From the NCBI RefSeq assembly GCF_024809855.1, contig NZ_JANUEM010000003.1, positions 62,001 to 126,000 of the forward strand: 64,000 nucleotides of DNA, written 5' to 3'. A program made the position numbers and the translations under genes. This document shows positions 17,812-29,111 of this stretch, in pieces. This DNA comes from Rheinheimera pacifica. GTDB taxonomy: Bacteria > Pseudomonadota > Gammaproteobacteria > Enterobacterales > Alteromonadaceae. The notes beneath the pieces were generated by a model, which did not search any database, was not told the origin of the DNA, and was given only the letters and a program-made list of their open reading frames with translations. Numbering within the stretch: the stretch's first letter is position 1; each line of letters begins with the position of its first letter.

Positions 17812-20373
17812 TCAGGGCCTAAGGTCGGGGATTACCGTGCGGCTTACGGTATTGCCAAGGCGGCTGCGCAGCCAAAGCGTAGCCGGTTGTGCTGGCGCGG
17901 CAGCCGGGCAGGCGTGCCAGTTCTGGCCCTGATCGGTGCTGCACTCGGTGGTTAAAAACGGCAGCGCGGTATTAACCTTAAGTTGTTCTGCGCTTAGTTT
18001 TACGCCCGGTGGTGGCAGGTAAAAGCTGCTGCTATTCGCGGCCAGCCGGCCCAGCTCAACCTGGCTTAAGCGTAAAGCAAACCGCTGCCAGTCCTGGCTA
18101 CGCTGGATGCTGTTATTATTGGTTTCCCAACCGGCTTTATGCCAGGCGCGCTCGGCCAAAGCCAGCAAACGGGGGTAGATCATCTGTTCCAGTTGCTCTG
18201 CTGTACGTATGGTTTCGCTCCATACCTGGCCCTGAATACCCAGAATGTTTTCGGCTTGTTTAAGTGCTGGCATTTCGCGGCCAACCAGTTCTTCTAAATC
18301 GGTAATTAATGCGCCGCTGCGGGTGGTGTCGGCATTGGCGTATAAATTGTCAGGCATAAAGCCAAACACTTTATCAATACTGCTAAAGCGGGTAGCCCAG
18401 TAATAGCCGCGTTCAGCCGGGTTGGCTTCGTGCGGGTGGTCAAAATACAAATGGGTACCGGGTGACAGGATCACCTGATAACCATTATTCGCCAGCCGGT
18501 AAGCGCGATCGCCCACGCCCCATTCCCAGATATTGTCCCAGGCATTGGCGATTACCCGCTCGTTAGCAAACTGGCTACGGTTAAAGGTATTTTGCTGATC
18601 ATACATTAAGCCGTCTTCCCAGCCTGCCAGCGCAAGGCCGCGCTTTTGGGTAATATCAGCCAGCCGGCTGACAAAATAGGGTTTTAAATCGGCTACGCCT
18701 GCTACGCCATTGTCCGGCGTGCTAAACAGTTGCTGGCAGGCGGCAGAGCCCAGCCAGGAGCCATTTGCTACTTCATCACCGCCCATATGAAAAATATTCA
18801 GCTTAATACCGGCCTGGCGATACATTTGTTGTAGTTCATACACTACTTTATCGACAAAAGCATAGGTTGAAGGCAGGCAAACATTGGCTGAATTGTCGTT
18901 GTAGTTCTGCACGCTAAGGTAAGTTGAGCTGTCATTAGGATCGGATAGCAGATACTGGCTGGCTGCCTGGGGTTGGTCAGCGGCCATTAAGCGGTTATAA
19001 CGGGCTTTCATAGCCACAATGGCCGCTCTGGCATGGCCTGGCAGGTCAATTTCCGGTATGACTTCAATATGGCGCTCTGCAGCGTATTGCAAAATTTCAA
19101 TAAAATCAGCTGTGCTGTAATAACCATTACCGGAGCCATCCGGGTGCGGGCCGGTACCCAGTTGGGTTAGCAGGCAGCGCTGCTCGGTCAAATCAAAGCA
19201 GCGTTTGGCGCCAATATCAGTCAGTTCCGGCAGGCCGGGAATTTCCAGCCGCCAGCCTTCGTCTTCTGTCAGGTGCAGGTGTAGTTTATTCAGTTTGTAG
19301 CGCGCCATATTATCTATCAGCCGCAGAGTGACTGCTTTACCATGAAAATTACGCGCCATATCGTAATGCATACCACGCCAGGCAGCACGTGGCTGGTCGG
19401 TTATTTTGCCCGCAGGCAGTAACAGTTTGTTGTCTTGCTGTTGTAGTAGCGCCAGTAATGACTGCACAGCATAAAAGGCACCGGCATTATCTTTACCGGT
19501 AATACGGATGGCTTTATCGCTGATATCAAGCTGGTAGCCTTCTGCGCTGACAGCTAAGCTGCTATCTACCTGTAGTGTGATCACGCTGGTTTTTTTATCA
19601 GCTGCTGCGCTGCTACCGGGCAGGGCAACACCCATTTGCTGTAACTGCTGCTGCAGGTATTTTGCTTCTTGCGTAAGGCGGCCACTGAAGTGAATGTGCC
19701 AGCTTGCATCAAGCGTGATACGGCGCTTGGCAAATTCCGCCTGCAATGGCGTAGGGATAATACGGGTGCTGACATCATCGCTTATACGGGCACTGTTTAA
19801 CTGCTCGTTGTGGCTAAAGCGTAAAGCTGCGTCCACTACCGGCACCTGATCCGGCTCGCCCAAGCTACGTAGTTGCTGCTCTGCTGTGTTAATAGGCTGC
19901 ACAAACCGGCTGAAGTCTTCAGTATCAGTATTGGTAAACACTTCGGCCTGCAGGTTAGCAAAGGCAATAAAAGCTCGTGGCATAAAATCACTGTAGCTTA
20001 CCATCCAGGGGCCAGACTCAAACGGCAGTGTTAATTGTTGCGAGGGTTTAAGGCCGGCAAAGCCAGCTACGGGGCTAATGCGGTGCAGATCGCCCTGTAC
20101 GTGCTCAATTTGCAGCCCATGCTGTTGGGTACGTTCTATCCGGCGGATCAAATGAAAATATATTTGCCAGTCTGCTGCACCGGCCGGTAAAGCGAGCGCA
20201 GAGTTATTCTGTAAAGTAATCGCCGCGTTAAAGCGAGAAGGCGTATTGAGCTGGTTTGACTGCACGGTAAATTGCAACGTGCTGTTTTGGGCAAATTCTG
20301 CCAGCTGTTGCTGGGTCCATGCTGCCGATGCCGGAGCTGAACCTAGCAGCAGTAAAAAAATCATAACGCGCAT
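17812..20373 (-). CDS. Beta-N-acetylhexosaminidase, GH20 (chitobiase)
   Basis: 853 residues. AGGGGA precedes the ATG at 20373. A signal peptide ends near APASA. Domains in order: an N-terminal chitobiase carbohydrate-binding region (~25-165), the GH20b alpha/beta domain (~200-325), the GH20 barrel (~328-760) and a C-terminal beta-sandwich (~780-853). The catalytic Asp-Glu pair is D533-E534 in HMGGDEVANGSW; LHLHLTEDEGWR and PEIDLPGHARA are further GH20 landmarks. The enzyme splits chitobiose and longer GlcNAc chains from the non-reducing end in the periplasm or outside, supplying GlcNAc to the nag pathway. It is divergent from nagKBAP across a region with a NagR-type operator. Confidence 0.92.
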   Translation of the reverse strand: MRVMIFLLLLGSAPASAAWTQQQLAEFAQNSTLQFTVQSNQLNTPSRFNAAITLQNNSALALPAGAADWQIYFHLIRRIERTQQHGLQIEHVQGDLHRISPVAGFAGLKPSQQLTLPFESGPWMVSYSDFMPRAFIAFANLQAEVFTNTDTEDFSRFVQPINTAEQQLRSLGEPDQVPVVDAALRFSHNEQLNSARISDDVSTRIIPTPLQAEFAKRRITLDASWHIHFSGRLTQEAKYLQQQLQQMGVALPGSSAAADKKTSVITLQVDSSLAVSAEGYQLDISDKAIRITGKDNAGAFYAVQSLLALLQQQDNKLLLPAGKITDQPRAAWRGMHYDMARNFHGKAVTLRLIDNMARYKLNKLHLHLTEDEGWRLEIPGLPELTDIGAKRCFDLTEQRCLLTQLGTGPHPDGSGNGYYSTADFIEILQYAAERHIEVIPEIDLPGHARAAIVAMKARYNRLMAADQPQAASQYLLSDPNDSSTYLSVQNYNDNSANVCLPSTYAFVDKVVYELQQMYRQAGIKLNIFHMGGDEVANGSWLGSAACQQLFSTPDNGVAGVADLKPYFVSRLADITQKRGLALAGWEDGLMYDQQNTFNRSQFANERVIANAWDNIWEWGVGDRAYRLANNGYQVILSPGTHLYFDHPHEANPAERGYYWATRFSSIDKVFGFMPDNLYANADTTRSGALITDLEELVGREMPALKQAENILGIQGQVWSETIRTAEQLEQMIYPRLLALAERAWHKAGWETNNNSIQRSQDWQRFALRLSQVELGRLAANSSSFYLPPPGVKLSAEQLKVNTALPFLTTECSTDQGQNWHACPAAAPAQPATLWLRSRLGNTVSRTVIPDLRP

Positions 20374-20579
20374 AAAAAGTTCCCCTGTTGTAGCCGGTGC
20401 TGTACCAACTGCACCAGCATGTTATTTTAGTATGTTAACAAACAACTCAGACATATTATGTAAATTTATGATTATATTGTTAATTTTAAATTTAATGCGG
20501 CCAGTGCCATAAAATGCCAGCCTGATTTTTAAACAAGACACTTGTTATTTGTCAGATTTATTATATGCTGATTTTTAAA

Positions 20580-20597
20580 AATGACAACGCTGTCAAT
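20580..20597. promoter_or_regulatory. NagR operator between hexosaminidase and nagK
   Basis: AATGACAACGCTGTCAAT shares the TGACA-N4-TGTCA core with the site at 13017. It is 90 bp before the nagK ATG and 207 bp before the hexosaminidase ATG in a 313-bp divergent region, so it could control either or both. I see no gene in that region. Confidence 0.78.
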
Positions 20598-20686
20598 TTG
20601 TGACTTTAACAAGCACAACTAATAACAGACAGCCACAGTGATGACAGCCCAGAGGCATCAACACAATTTGCAAAGAGGTTTACAGG

Positions 20687-21601
20687 ATGAGTACAGCGCT
20701 GAAGGCCGATACGCCTTTATATTTAGGAATAGACGGTGGTGGCAGTAAATGCCGCGCTGTTATTGTATCGGCAGATCAGCAAATTCTGGGTGAAGGCTTG
20801 TCTGGCCCGGCTAACCCGTTGCGAGGCATGAAAGTAGCAACAGACTCTATTTTAACGGCTACCCAGCAGGCGCTTAGCAGTGCGGGGCTGGCATTTAATG
20901 ATATGTCGCGCTTAATTGCCGGTGCCGGTTTAGCGGGTGTTAATATGCCACAATATTACCGGCTTTTTTCTGCCTGGCAGCATCCGTTTAAAACGCTACA
21001 CCTTACCAGCGATTTGCATATTGCCTGTATGGGTGCGCATCAGGGGCATGATGGTGCAGTCATTATTGTAGGCACCGGGTCTTGTGGCCTGGCCGAAGTA
21101 AACGGTCAGTTGATAGAGGTAGGCGGCCATGGTTTCCCTTATGGTGATAATGGCAGCGGCGCCTGGTTTGGTATGCAACTGCTGCATAAGGTATTACTGA
21201 GCCTGGATCAACTGGCGCTACCTACACAAATGACAACTTTGCTGCTGCAAGAGCTGGCCGCCAGTAATAGCATTGAGGTGGTGTCGCATTTTATGCAGGC
21301 AACGCCAACTACTTATGCCAAATATGCGCCCCTGGTATTTATTGCCGCAGAGGCTGGCGATGCTACGGCAATACAACTGGTGCGGCAGGGCGCAGAGTTT
21401 ATCAGCGCTATTGCCGACAGGCTGCTTAGCATAGCACCGCCCAGATTATCTTTTATTGGTGGCTTGGCGCATAAACTGCTGCCGTATCTGCCAGAACATA
21501 TTCAGCAACAGGTTACACCGGCACTACAACCGCCGGAACTCGGTGCAGTGTGGTTTGCCCGTCAGCATAGCCAACTGCCATCTTCCGTTATGTCGTTATA
21601 G
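20687..21601 (+). CDS. nagK: N-acetylglucosamine kinase (BadF/BadG ATPase family)
   Basis: 304 residues with the ASKHA fold. The phosphate-1 loop is GIDGGGSKCRA (residues 14-24), phosphate-2 is IIVGTGSCGL (near 127), and GGHGFPYGDNGSGAWFG follows. This is the Shewanella-type NagK, unrelated to the ROK kinase of E. coli, and phosphorylates GlcNAc that enters unphosphorylated through NagP. It is the first gene of a nagK-nagB-II-nagA-nagP run with gaps of 13-26 nt, downstream of a NagR-type operator. Confidence 0.9.
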   Translation: MSTALKADTPLYLGIDGGGSKCRAVIVSADQQILGEGLSGPANPLRGMKVATDSILTATQQALSSAGLAFNDMSRLIAGAGLAGVNMPQYYRLFSAWQHPFKTLHLTSDLHIACMGAHQGHDGAVIIVGTGSCGLAEVNGQLIEVGGHGFPYGDNGSGAWFGMQLLHKVLLSLDQLALPTQMTTLLLQELAASNSIEVVSHFMQATPTTYAKYAPLVFIAAEAGDATAIQLVRQGAEFISAIADRLLSIAPPRLSFIGGLAHKLLPYLPEHIQQQVTPALQPPELGAVWFARQHSQLPSSVMSL

Positions 21602-21614
21602 GTAAGAAGTAAAA

Positions 21615-22613
21615 ATGAGCAACAGTATTATGGCTCTGGAAGCCACAGAAGCGCCACAACGTATTGCCGAGCAACTGGCAGCCAATGCTGCTACCGTGCA
21701 GCAGGTGGTAGAACACATTCGCCAGCGTGCGCCAAAGTTTGTCTATATGGTGGGGCGTGGGTCTTCTGATCATGCCGGGGTATTTGCCAAATATTTAATT
21801 GAAATAGAAGTTGGCCTGCCGGTAGCAGCTGCTGCGCCCTCAATTGCCAGCGTATACAACAAATCGTTGCAGCTGGCCGATGCGCTGGTACTGGTTATTT
21901 CACAATCGGGCCGCAGCCCGGATATTCTGGCCCAGGTTGATATGGCCAAACGTATTGGGGCTATGGTAGTGGCCCTGGTAAACGATACCACTTCTCCTCT
22001 GGCAGAGCAGGCGCATTATACGTTGCCGCTACATGTTGGTGCTGAAAAGGCTGTGGCGGCGACCAAAAGCTATCTGGCTACCTTAAGTGCTATTTTGCAG
22101 TTGGTGTCGGTTTGGTCGGGTAATCAGGCACTGCAACAGGCGGTGCAGCAATTACCACAAAGTTTGCAGGCTGCTATCGAATTACCACAGCAGTTAACGG
22201 CACAGGCGTTAGAAAAAGTGGCGCATCTGGTGGTATTAGGCCGTGGCCTGGGCTATGCCATTTCACGCGAAATTGCGCTAAAGCTAAAAGAAGTGTGCGG
22301 CATTCATGCCGAAGCATTTTCCAGTGCGGAGTTTTTACACGGCCCGGTTACGCTGGTAAAAAATCAGTTTGCTATTGTCGATGTCACTATAGAAGATGAA
22401 AGCTTAAGCGCGCACCGCAGCCAGATAGAAGATGTACGCAGCCGTGGTGCTGCCATAGTGCAGTTGCACCACCTTGGTGTAAACGCTGATGCGCGGGTGC
22501 TACCGTTACTGGTATTGCAGCGGTTTTATCTGGATGTTGAAGTGGTGGCGCGCAGCAGAGGTATTAACCCCGATGCACCGCCGGGCCTGAATAAAGTAAC
22601 CAAAACGGTATAA
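21615..22613 (+). CDS. nagB-II: Glucosamine-6-phosphate deaminase, SIS type (NagB-II)
   Basis: 332 residues with two SIS domains: GRGSSDHAG and ISQSGRSPD in the first, LGRGLGYAISREIALKLKE and EAFSSAEFLHGP in the second. This is the isomerase half of GlmS without the glutaminase domain, the form that replaces classical NagB in Shewanella and relatives. It converts glucosamine-6-phosphate to fructose-6-phosphate and ammonia in the cytoplasm. It starts 13 nt after nagK. Confidence 0.9.
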   Translation: MSNSIMALEATEAPQRIAEQLAANAATVQQVVEHIRQRAPKFVYMVGRGSSDHAGVFAKYLIEIEVGLPVAAAAPSIASVYNKSLQLADALVLVISQSGRSPDILAQVDMAKRIGAMVVALVNDTTSPLAEQAHYTLPLHVGAEKAVAATKSYLATLSAILQLVSVWSGNQALQQAVQQLPQSLQAAIELPQQLTAQALEKVAHLVVLGRGLGYAISREIALKLKEVCGIHAEAFSSAEFLHGPVTLVKNQFAIVDVTIEDESLSAHRSQIEDVRSRGAAIVQLHHLGVNADARVLPLLVLQRFYLDVEVVARSRGINPDAPPGLNKVTKTV

Positions 22614-22636
22614 CCCAACCTAAGGCTAGTGAGTAC

Positions 22637-23755
22637 ATGCAGCAGTTAAGTGTCAGCCGCCTGTTTGACGGCGAAAAGTGGTTTGATAATGTTAGTGTCG
22701 TCATTAAAGATGGCATCATTCAGGCGGTAACACCGGCAACCGGTGCAGTGCAAACGGGTATACTGGTGCCCGGCTTTATTGATGTACAGGTTAACGGTGG
22801 CGGAGGGGCGTTATTTAATACCGCTCCCAGCCGCCAGACACTGCGTACCATGTTGCTGGCACATGCCCGTTTTGGTACCACAGCTATGCTGCCTACGGTA
22901 ATTACTGACAGCATTAGCGTTATGCAGCAAGCCGCTGACACTATTGCCAGCGCTATTGCCGATGCAGAGCCCGGTATTATTGGTGTGCATTTTGAAGGGC
23001 CGCATTTGTCGGTGCCGAAAAAAGGTGTGCACCCGCAGCAACATATCCGGCAATTAAGTGAAGCGGAGCTGGCAATATACGGCCGTACCGATCTTGGCAT
23101 TAAGCTGGTAACAGTAGCGCCGGAAAATATCAGCCCGCAGCAAATACAGCAACTGGTTGCGCTGAATGTCATTGTTTGCCTTGGCCACTCCAATGCCGAT
23201 GCGGCTACCGTACAAGCCGCGCTGGCTGCCGGTGCCACCGGTTTTACCCATCTTTATAATGCCATGTCGCCGCTGACGTCGCGCGAGCCGGGCATGGTAG
23301 GCGTTGCTCTGGCCGATGCCCAAAGCTGGTGCGGCGTTATTTTTGACGGCCACCATATGCACCCTGTTGCTGCCAAAGTGGCGCTGGCCGCCAAGCCTAA
23401 GGGGAAACTGATGATTGTTACCGATGCTATGTCGCCGGTTGGCACATCAGATAGCGAATTTGCCTTTTTTGACGGCAAAGTTATCCGTGAGGGTAACAAA
23501 CTAACCAACGAGGCCGGTGCGCTGGCAGGCTCGGTGCTGGATATGGCCGCAGCCGTGCAATATGCTGTGGAACAGCTTGATGTGAGTGCGGCAGAAGCCT
23601 TACGCATGGCGTCGTTGTACCCGGCGCAGTTTTTAGCACAACCAAACAAAGGCCGGATAGTGGCCGGAGCGCAGGCAGATTTAGTATTACTGAATAATAA
23701 CTGGCAGGTGCAGGCAAACTGGATTAACGGTAAGCCGGTGTTTGCTGCCGAATAG
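22637..23755 (+). CDS. nagA: N-acetylglucosamine-6-phosphate deacetylase
   Basis: 372 residues, amidohydrolase fold. Metal and catalytic residues are in place: E120 in HFEGPH, H184 in GHSNADA, H205 in THLYNAM, and the catalytic D263 in VTDAMSPVG. The product removes acetate from GlcNAc-6-phosphate, the step between NagK and NagB-II. It is the third gene of the nag operon, 23 nt after nagB-II. Confidence 0.95.
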   Translation: MQQLSVSRLFDGEKWFDNVSVVIKDGIIQAVTPATGAVQTGILVPGFIDVQVNGGGGALFNTAPSRQTLRTMLLAHARFGTTAMLPTVITDSISVMQQAADTIASAIADAEPGIIGVHFEGPHLSVPKKGVHPQQHIRQLSEAELAIYGRTDLGIKLVTVAPENISPQQIQQLVALNVIVCLGHSNADAATVQAALAAGATGFTHLYNAMSPLTSREPGMVGVALADAQSWCGVIFDGHHMHPVAAKVALAAKPKGKLMIVTDAMSPVGTSDSEFAFFDGKVIREGNKLTNEAGALAGSVLDMAAAVQYAVEQLDVSAAEALRMASLYPAQFLAQPNKGRIVAGAQADLVLLNNNWQVQANWINGKPVFAAE

Positions 23756-23781
23756 CATAATAATAAAAGCGGGGAATAAAT

Positions 23782-25080
23782 ATGGAAATGACAGCTGAGC
23801 AGGCGAAAAAGCGCAGCAGCATATTACCGATGATCATAGTGGCAATGCTGTTTTTTGTATTGGGGTTTGCTACCTGGCTTAATGGCTCGTTAATGCCTTA
23901 TCTGAAACAGATGTTGCTACTGACACCGTTTCAGGCATCACTGGTGTTGTTTTCGTTTTATATCGCCGTAACTTTTACTGCACTGCCCTCTGCCTGGCTT
24001 ATCCGCAAAGTAGGTTATAAAAATGGCATGGCACTGGGTATGGCCACCATGATGCTGGCTGGCCTGTTGTATATCCCGGCAGCTCAAACCCAGACCTTCG
24101 CTTTATTTTTGTTAGCACAGCTGGTTATTGGTACTGGCCAGACGTTATTGCAAACCGCGGTGAACCCTTATGTGGTTAAAATTGGCCCGGAAGAAACTGC
24201 GGCTGTACGTATCAGCATTATGGGTATTTTAAATAAAACGGCCGGTGTAGTAGCGCCTATTGTTTTTACTGCGCTTATCGCCAGCAGCTTTGTTGCACCT
24301 GGCGGCACGGAGCTCAGCGCAGAGCAGATTGACGCTATGGCAGCCAGTTTAGTGTTGCCTTATCTCGGCTTAGCTGCCTTTTTAGGTTTACTGGCTTTGG
24401 CAGTGAAATTTTCACCGTTGCCTGAGCTGGAAAAAGAAACCGGCGAAGGTAACAAAGCCGGGCAGGTTAAAGCTGCACTGGCAAGGCCCAGCCTGGCACT
24501 TGGGGTGCTGGCACTGTTTGTTTATGTTGCGGTAGAAGTAATCGCCGGAGACACCATTGGCCTGTTTGCATTATCGCTGGGGGTTGAGCGTTACACCGTA
24601 ATGACGTCCTACACCATGGCTTGTATGGTACTGGGTTATATTCTGGGCATACTGCTGATCCCAAGAGTATTGTCACAGCAGGCTGCGCTGGCAGTATCAG
24701 CTGTGCTGGGCGTAGTGCTTACGCTGGCGATAGTTATGGGTGATGCTTCATCTTATGTTATAGCCAATACGCTGCTGGTGCCTTTTGGTGGTGCAGCCTT
24801 ACCCGACACCTTGCTGCTTATTGCGGTATTAGGGCTGGCAAATGCGATTGTCTGGCCGGCAGTATGGCCTTTGGCATTGTCTGGTTTAGGCGCACTTACC
24901 AGTGTAGGCTCGGCGTTGCTGATTATGGGTATTGCCGGTGGTGCCTTTGGCCCGCTGTTTTGGGGGCTGGCCAGTGGCAGTGCGCTGGGGCAACAGGGCG
25001 CTTATATTGTAATGCTACCCTGTTACCTGTTTATTTTGTTTTATGCGCTTAAAGGCCACAAATTAACCAGCTGGCGTTAG
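23782..25080 (+). CDS. nagP: GlcNAc permease of the FucP-type MFS family
   Basis: 432 residues, 12 predicted membrane helices. FFVLGFATWLNGSLMPYLKQM in helix 1 and the loop AWLIRKVGYKNGMALG after helix 2 are typical of FucP/GluP/NagP sugar:proton symporters; VVKIGPEETAAVRI and LSGLGALTSVGSALLIMGIAGGA follow. In Shewanella-type pathways NagP brings free GlcNAc across the inner membrane for NagK. It is the last gene of the operon; no clear terminator follows before the convergent Wzi-like gene. Confidence 0.9.
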   Translation: MEMTAEQAKKRSSILPMIIVAMLFFVLGFATWLNGSLMPYLKQMLLLTPFQASLVLFSFYIAVTFTALPSAWLIRKVGYKNGMALGMATMMLAGLLYIPAAQTQTFALFLLAQLVIGTGQTLLQTAVNPYVVKIGPEETAAVRISIMGILNKTAGVVAPIVFTALIASSFVAPGGTELSAEQIDAMAASLVLPYLGLAAFLGLLALAVKFSPLPELEKETGEGNKAGQVKAALARPSLALGVLALFVYVAVEVIAGDTIGLFALSLGVERYTVMTSYTMACMVLGYILGILLIPRVLSQQAALAVSAVLGVVLTLAIVMGDASSYVIANTLLVPFGGAALPDTLLLIAVLGLANAIVWPAVWPLALSGLGALTSVGSALLIMGIAGGAFGPLFWGLASGSALGQQGAYIVMLPCYLFILFYALKGHKLTSWR

Positions 25081-25103
25081 AGCCAGCCTGATAGAGCGGT
25101 AGC

Positions 25104-27001
<1,898 letters not shown>

Positions 27002-27098
27002 CTAGGGCACAGCAGTGGCTGTCCTGCGACTAGAGTTTTTAGTCAATTTGGCGTTACTATAGCAAATTAATTTAGCTAACAATAAGCCTGTTTCGCAG

Positions 27099-27746
27099 AT
27101 GGAAAAGAAGTTAAGAACTAAAGATAAAATTCTGCAAGCCAGCATAGAGCTGTTTAACCAGGTTGGTGAGCGTCAGGTCACGACCAATCACATTGCTGCC
27201 CATCTGGGCATTAGCCCGGGTAATCTGTATTACCACTTCCGTAATAAAGAAGACATCGTCCGGCAGATTTTTAAAGAATACGCCAAGTTGCTGGAAACAC
27301 GCATTAAACCGCCGTCAGATAAAGCTGAAGCCTTAGACGCACTGGCCTGTTATCTGGATGCAGTGTTTGAGCTGATGTGGCGTTTTCATTTCTTTTACGC
27401 CAATTTGCCGGATATTCTGTCGCGCGATCCCGCCTTGCAGCAAGACTACCAGCAAGTGCAGCAAGGCGTGCTGGCGCGTGTTATTGCGGTACTAAAAGCA
27501 CTGAAGCAATCGGCCGTGATCCAGATTGACGATGACGATATTACCGATCTGGCGCATAGCATAAAACTATTGGTGACATTCTGGATCAGCTATCTGAAAA
27601 CCCAGGCACCGGATCAGGCTATTGATCAGGCCAGCGTCTATCAGGGGGTGCTTAAGGTATTGCTGTTATTTAAGCCTTATGCCACCGAACAAGCCCGGCC
27701 ACGTATCGCCCGCTTGCAGCAGCACTACGAAGATCTAGCCCGCTAA
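27099..27746 (+). CDS. TetR-family transcriptional regulator
   Basis: 215 residues. The N-terminal helix-turn-helix is clear (KILQASIELFNQVGERQVTTNHIAAHLGISPGNLYYHFRNKEDIV). The C-terminal ligand domain is helical with MWRFHFFYANLPDIL, typical of a group of TetR proteins common in Gammaproteobacteria whose ligand is not settled. It lies upstream of kbl-tdh in the same direction with a 153-bp gap, so it could regulate those genes, but that is inference. The gap to coaD is short enough that the two share a divergent promoter. Confidence 0.85.
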   Translation: MEKKLRTKDKILQASIELFNQVGERQVTTNHIAAHLGISPGNLYYHFRNKEDIVRQIFKEYAKLLETRIKPPSDKAEALDALACYLDAVFELMWRFHFFYANLPDILSRDPALQQDYQQVQQGVLARVIAVLKALKQSAVIQIDDDDITDLAHSIKLLVTFWISYLKTQAPDQAIDQASVYQGVLKVLLLFKPYATEQARPRIARLQQHYEDLAR

Positions 27747-27800
27747 AGCTGTTCAGATACTGATGTTTATGTAGTTTAAACTTTACAGCTGCAGGTCTGA

Positions 27801-27830
27801 GCAGCGCTTTGGATACGTTAAAAGCGCTGC
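27801..27830. other. Perfect 10-bp inverted repeat in the kbl leader
   Basis: GCAGCGCTTT and AAAGCGCTGC are exact inverted copies separated by 10 nt. There is no T-run after the stem, so it is weak as a terminator of the TetR gene; it may be an operator or a leader hairpin 70 bp before the kbl ATG. Confidence 0.5.
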
Positions 27831-27899
27831 AGGACAGCGCCATAAGCTTTACAATGGCGCCGTTTTTTCTGTTCTCTTACCCCCGCAACAGGAGGCTTT

Positions 27900-29096
27900 A
27901 TGCGCAATGGCGCTTTTCTGCAACATCTACAACAACAAATAGACGATGTGAAAGCAGAAGGTTTATACAAAGCAGAACGTATTATTACGTCACAACAACG
28001 TGCCGACGTTACCGTAGGTGGCCAACAGGTACTGAATTTTTGCGCTAACAACTATTTAGGCCTGGCCAACCACCCGGATTTAATTGCTGCTGCGCAGCAG
28101 GGTTTAGCCAGCCATGGTTTTGGTGTGGCGTCGGTACGCTTTATCTGCGGCACCCAGGATATTCATAAAACGCTGGAACAAAATATCAGTGCGTTTTTAA
28201 GCACTGAAGATACCATTTTGTATTCCTCCTGCTTTGATGCTAACGGCGGTTTGTTTGAAACCATTTTAGGCGCAGAGGATGCGGTAATATCTGATGCGTT
28301 AAACCATGCCTCGATTATTGATGGTGTACGGTTGTGCAAAGCCAAACGTTACCGTTATGCCAATAACGATATGCAGGAACTTGAAGCCCAGCTAAAACAA
28401 GCTGATGCCGACGGTGCCCGCTTTAAGCTGATTGCCACAGACGGTGTATTCTCAATGGATGGCGTAATTGCCGACCTGAAAGCCGTGTGCGACCTGGCCG
28501 ACAAATACGGCGCCATGGTAATGGTAGATGATAGCCATGCGGTAGGTTTTGTTGGTAAAAATGGCCGTGGTACCCATGAATACTGCGATGTGATGAATCG
28601 CGTTGATATTATTACCGGCACCCTGGGTAAGGCCCTTGGTGGCGCCTCCGGCGGTTATACTTCAGGTAAAAAAGAAGTCATTGAGTGGCTGCGTCAGCGT
28701 TCACGGCCCTATTTGTTCTCTAATTCGCTGGCGCCATCTATTGTTACCGCCTCTATCAAGGTGCTGGATATGCTGGCACAGGGCGACGCGCTGCGCGCAA
28801 AGCTGTGGGATAACGCCAATTATTTCCGCGAAAAAATGTCTGCAGCCGGTTTTACGCTGGCCGGTAAAGACCACGCTATTATTCCGGTAATGCTGGGCGA
28901 CGCCAAAGTTGCCGCAGAAATGGCCAAACGTATGCTGGCCGAAGGTATTTACGTGGTAGGTTTCTCCTTCCCGGTGGTGCCAAAAGGCCAGGCGCGGATC
29001 CGCACCCAAATTTCAGCAGCGCATACAACAGAACAACTGGATAAGGCGATTGCAGCCTTTATCCGTATTGGTAAAGACATGGGCGTGATCGCATAA
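27900..29096 (+). CDS. kbl: Glycine C-acetyltransferase (2-amino-3-ketobutyrate CoA ligase)
   Basis: 398 residues, the same length as E. coli Kbl. This is a PLP enzyme of the alpha-oxoamine synthase family: [14 protein letters not shown] near residue 42, [10 protein letters not shown], and the PLP lysine in [15 protein letters not shown]. It cleaves 2-amino-3-ketobutyrate with CoA to glycine and acetyl-CoA. AGGAGG lies before the ATG at 27900. It is followed by tdh after 15 nt; together they degrade threonine. Confidence 0.97.
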   Translation: MRNGAFLQHLQQQIDDVKAEGLYKAERIITSQQRADVTVGGQQVLNFCANNYLGLANHPDLIAAAQQGLASHGFGVASVRFICGTQDIHKTLEQNISAFLSTEDTILYSSCFDANGGLFETILGAEDAVISDALNHASIIDGVRLCKAKRYRYANNDMQELEAQLKQADADGARFKLIATDGVFSMDGVIADLKAVCDLADKYGAMVMVDDSHAVGFVGKNGRGTHEYCDVMNRVDIITGTLGKALGGASGGYTSGKKEVIEWLRQRSRPYLFSNSLAPSIVTASIKVLDMLAQGDALRAKLWDNANYFREKMSAAGFTLAGKDHAIIPVMLGDAKVAAEMAKRMLAEGIYVVGFSFPVVPKGQARIRTQISAAHTTEQLDKAIAAFIRIGKDMGVIA

Positions 29097-29111
29097 GGGC
29101 GGGGCGTAAAA

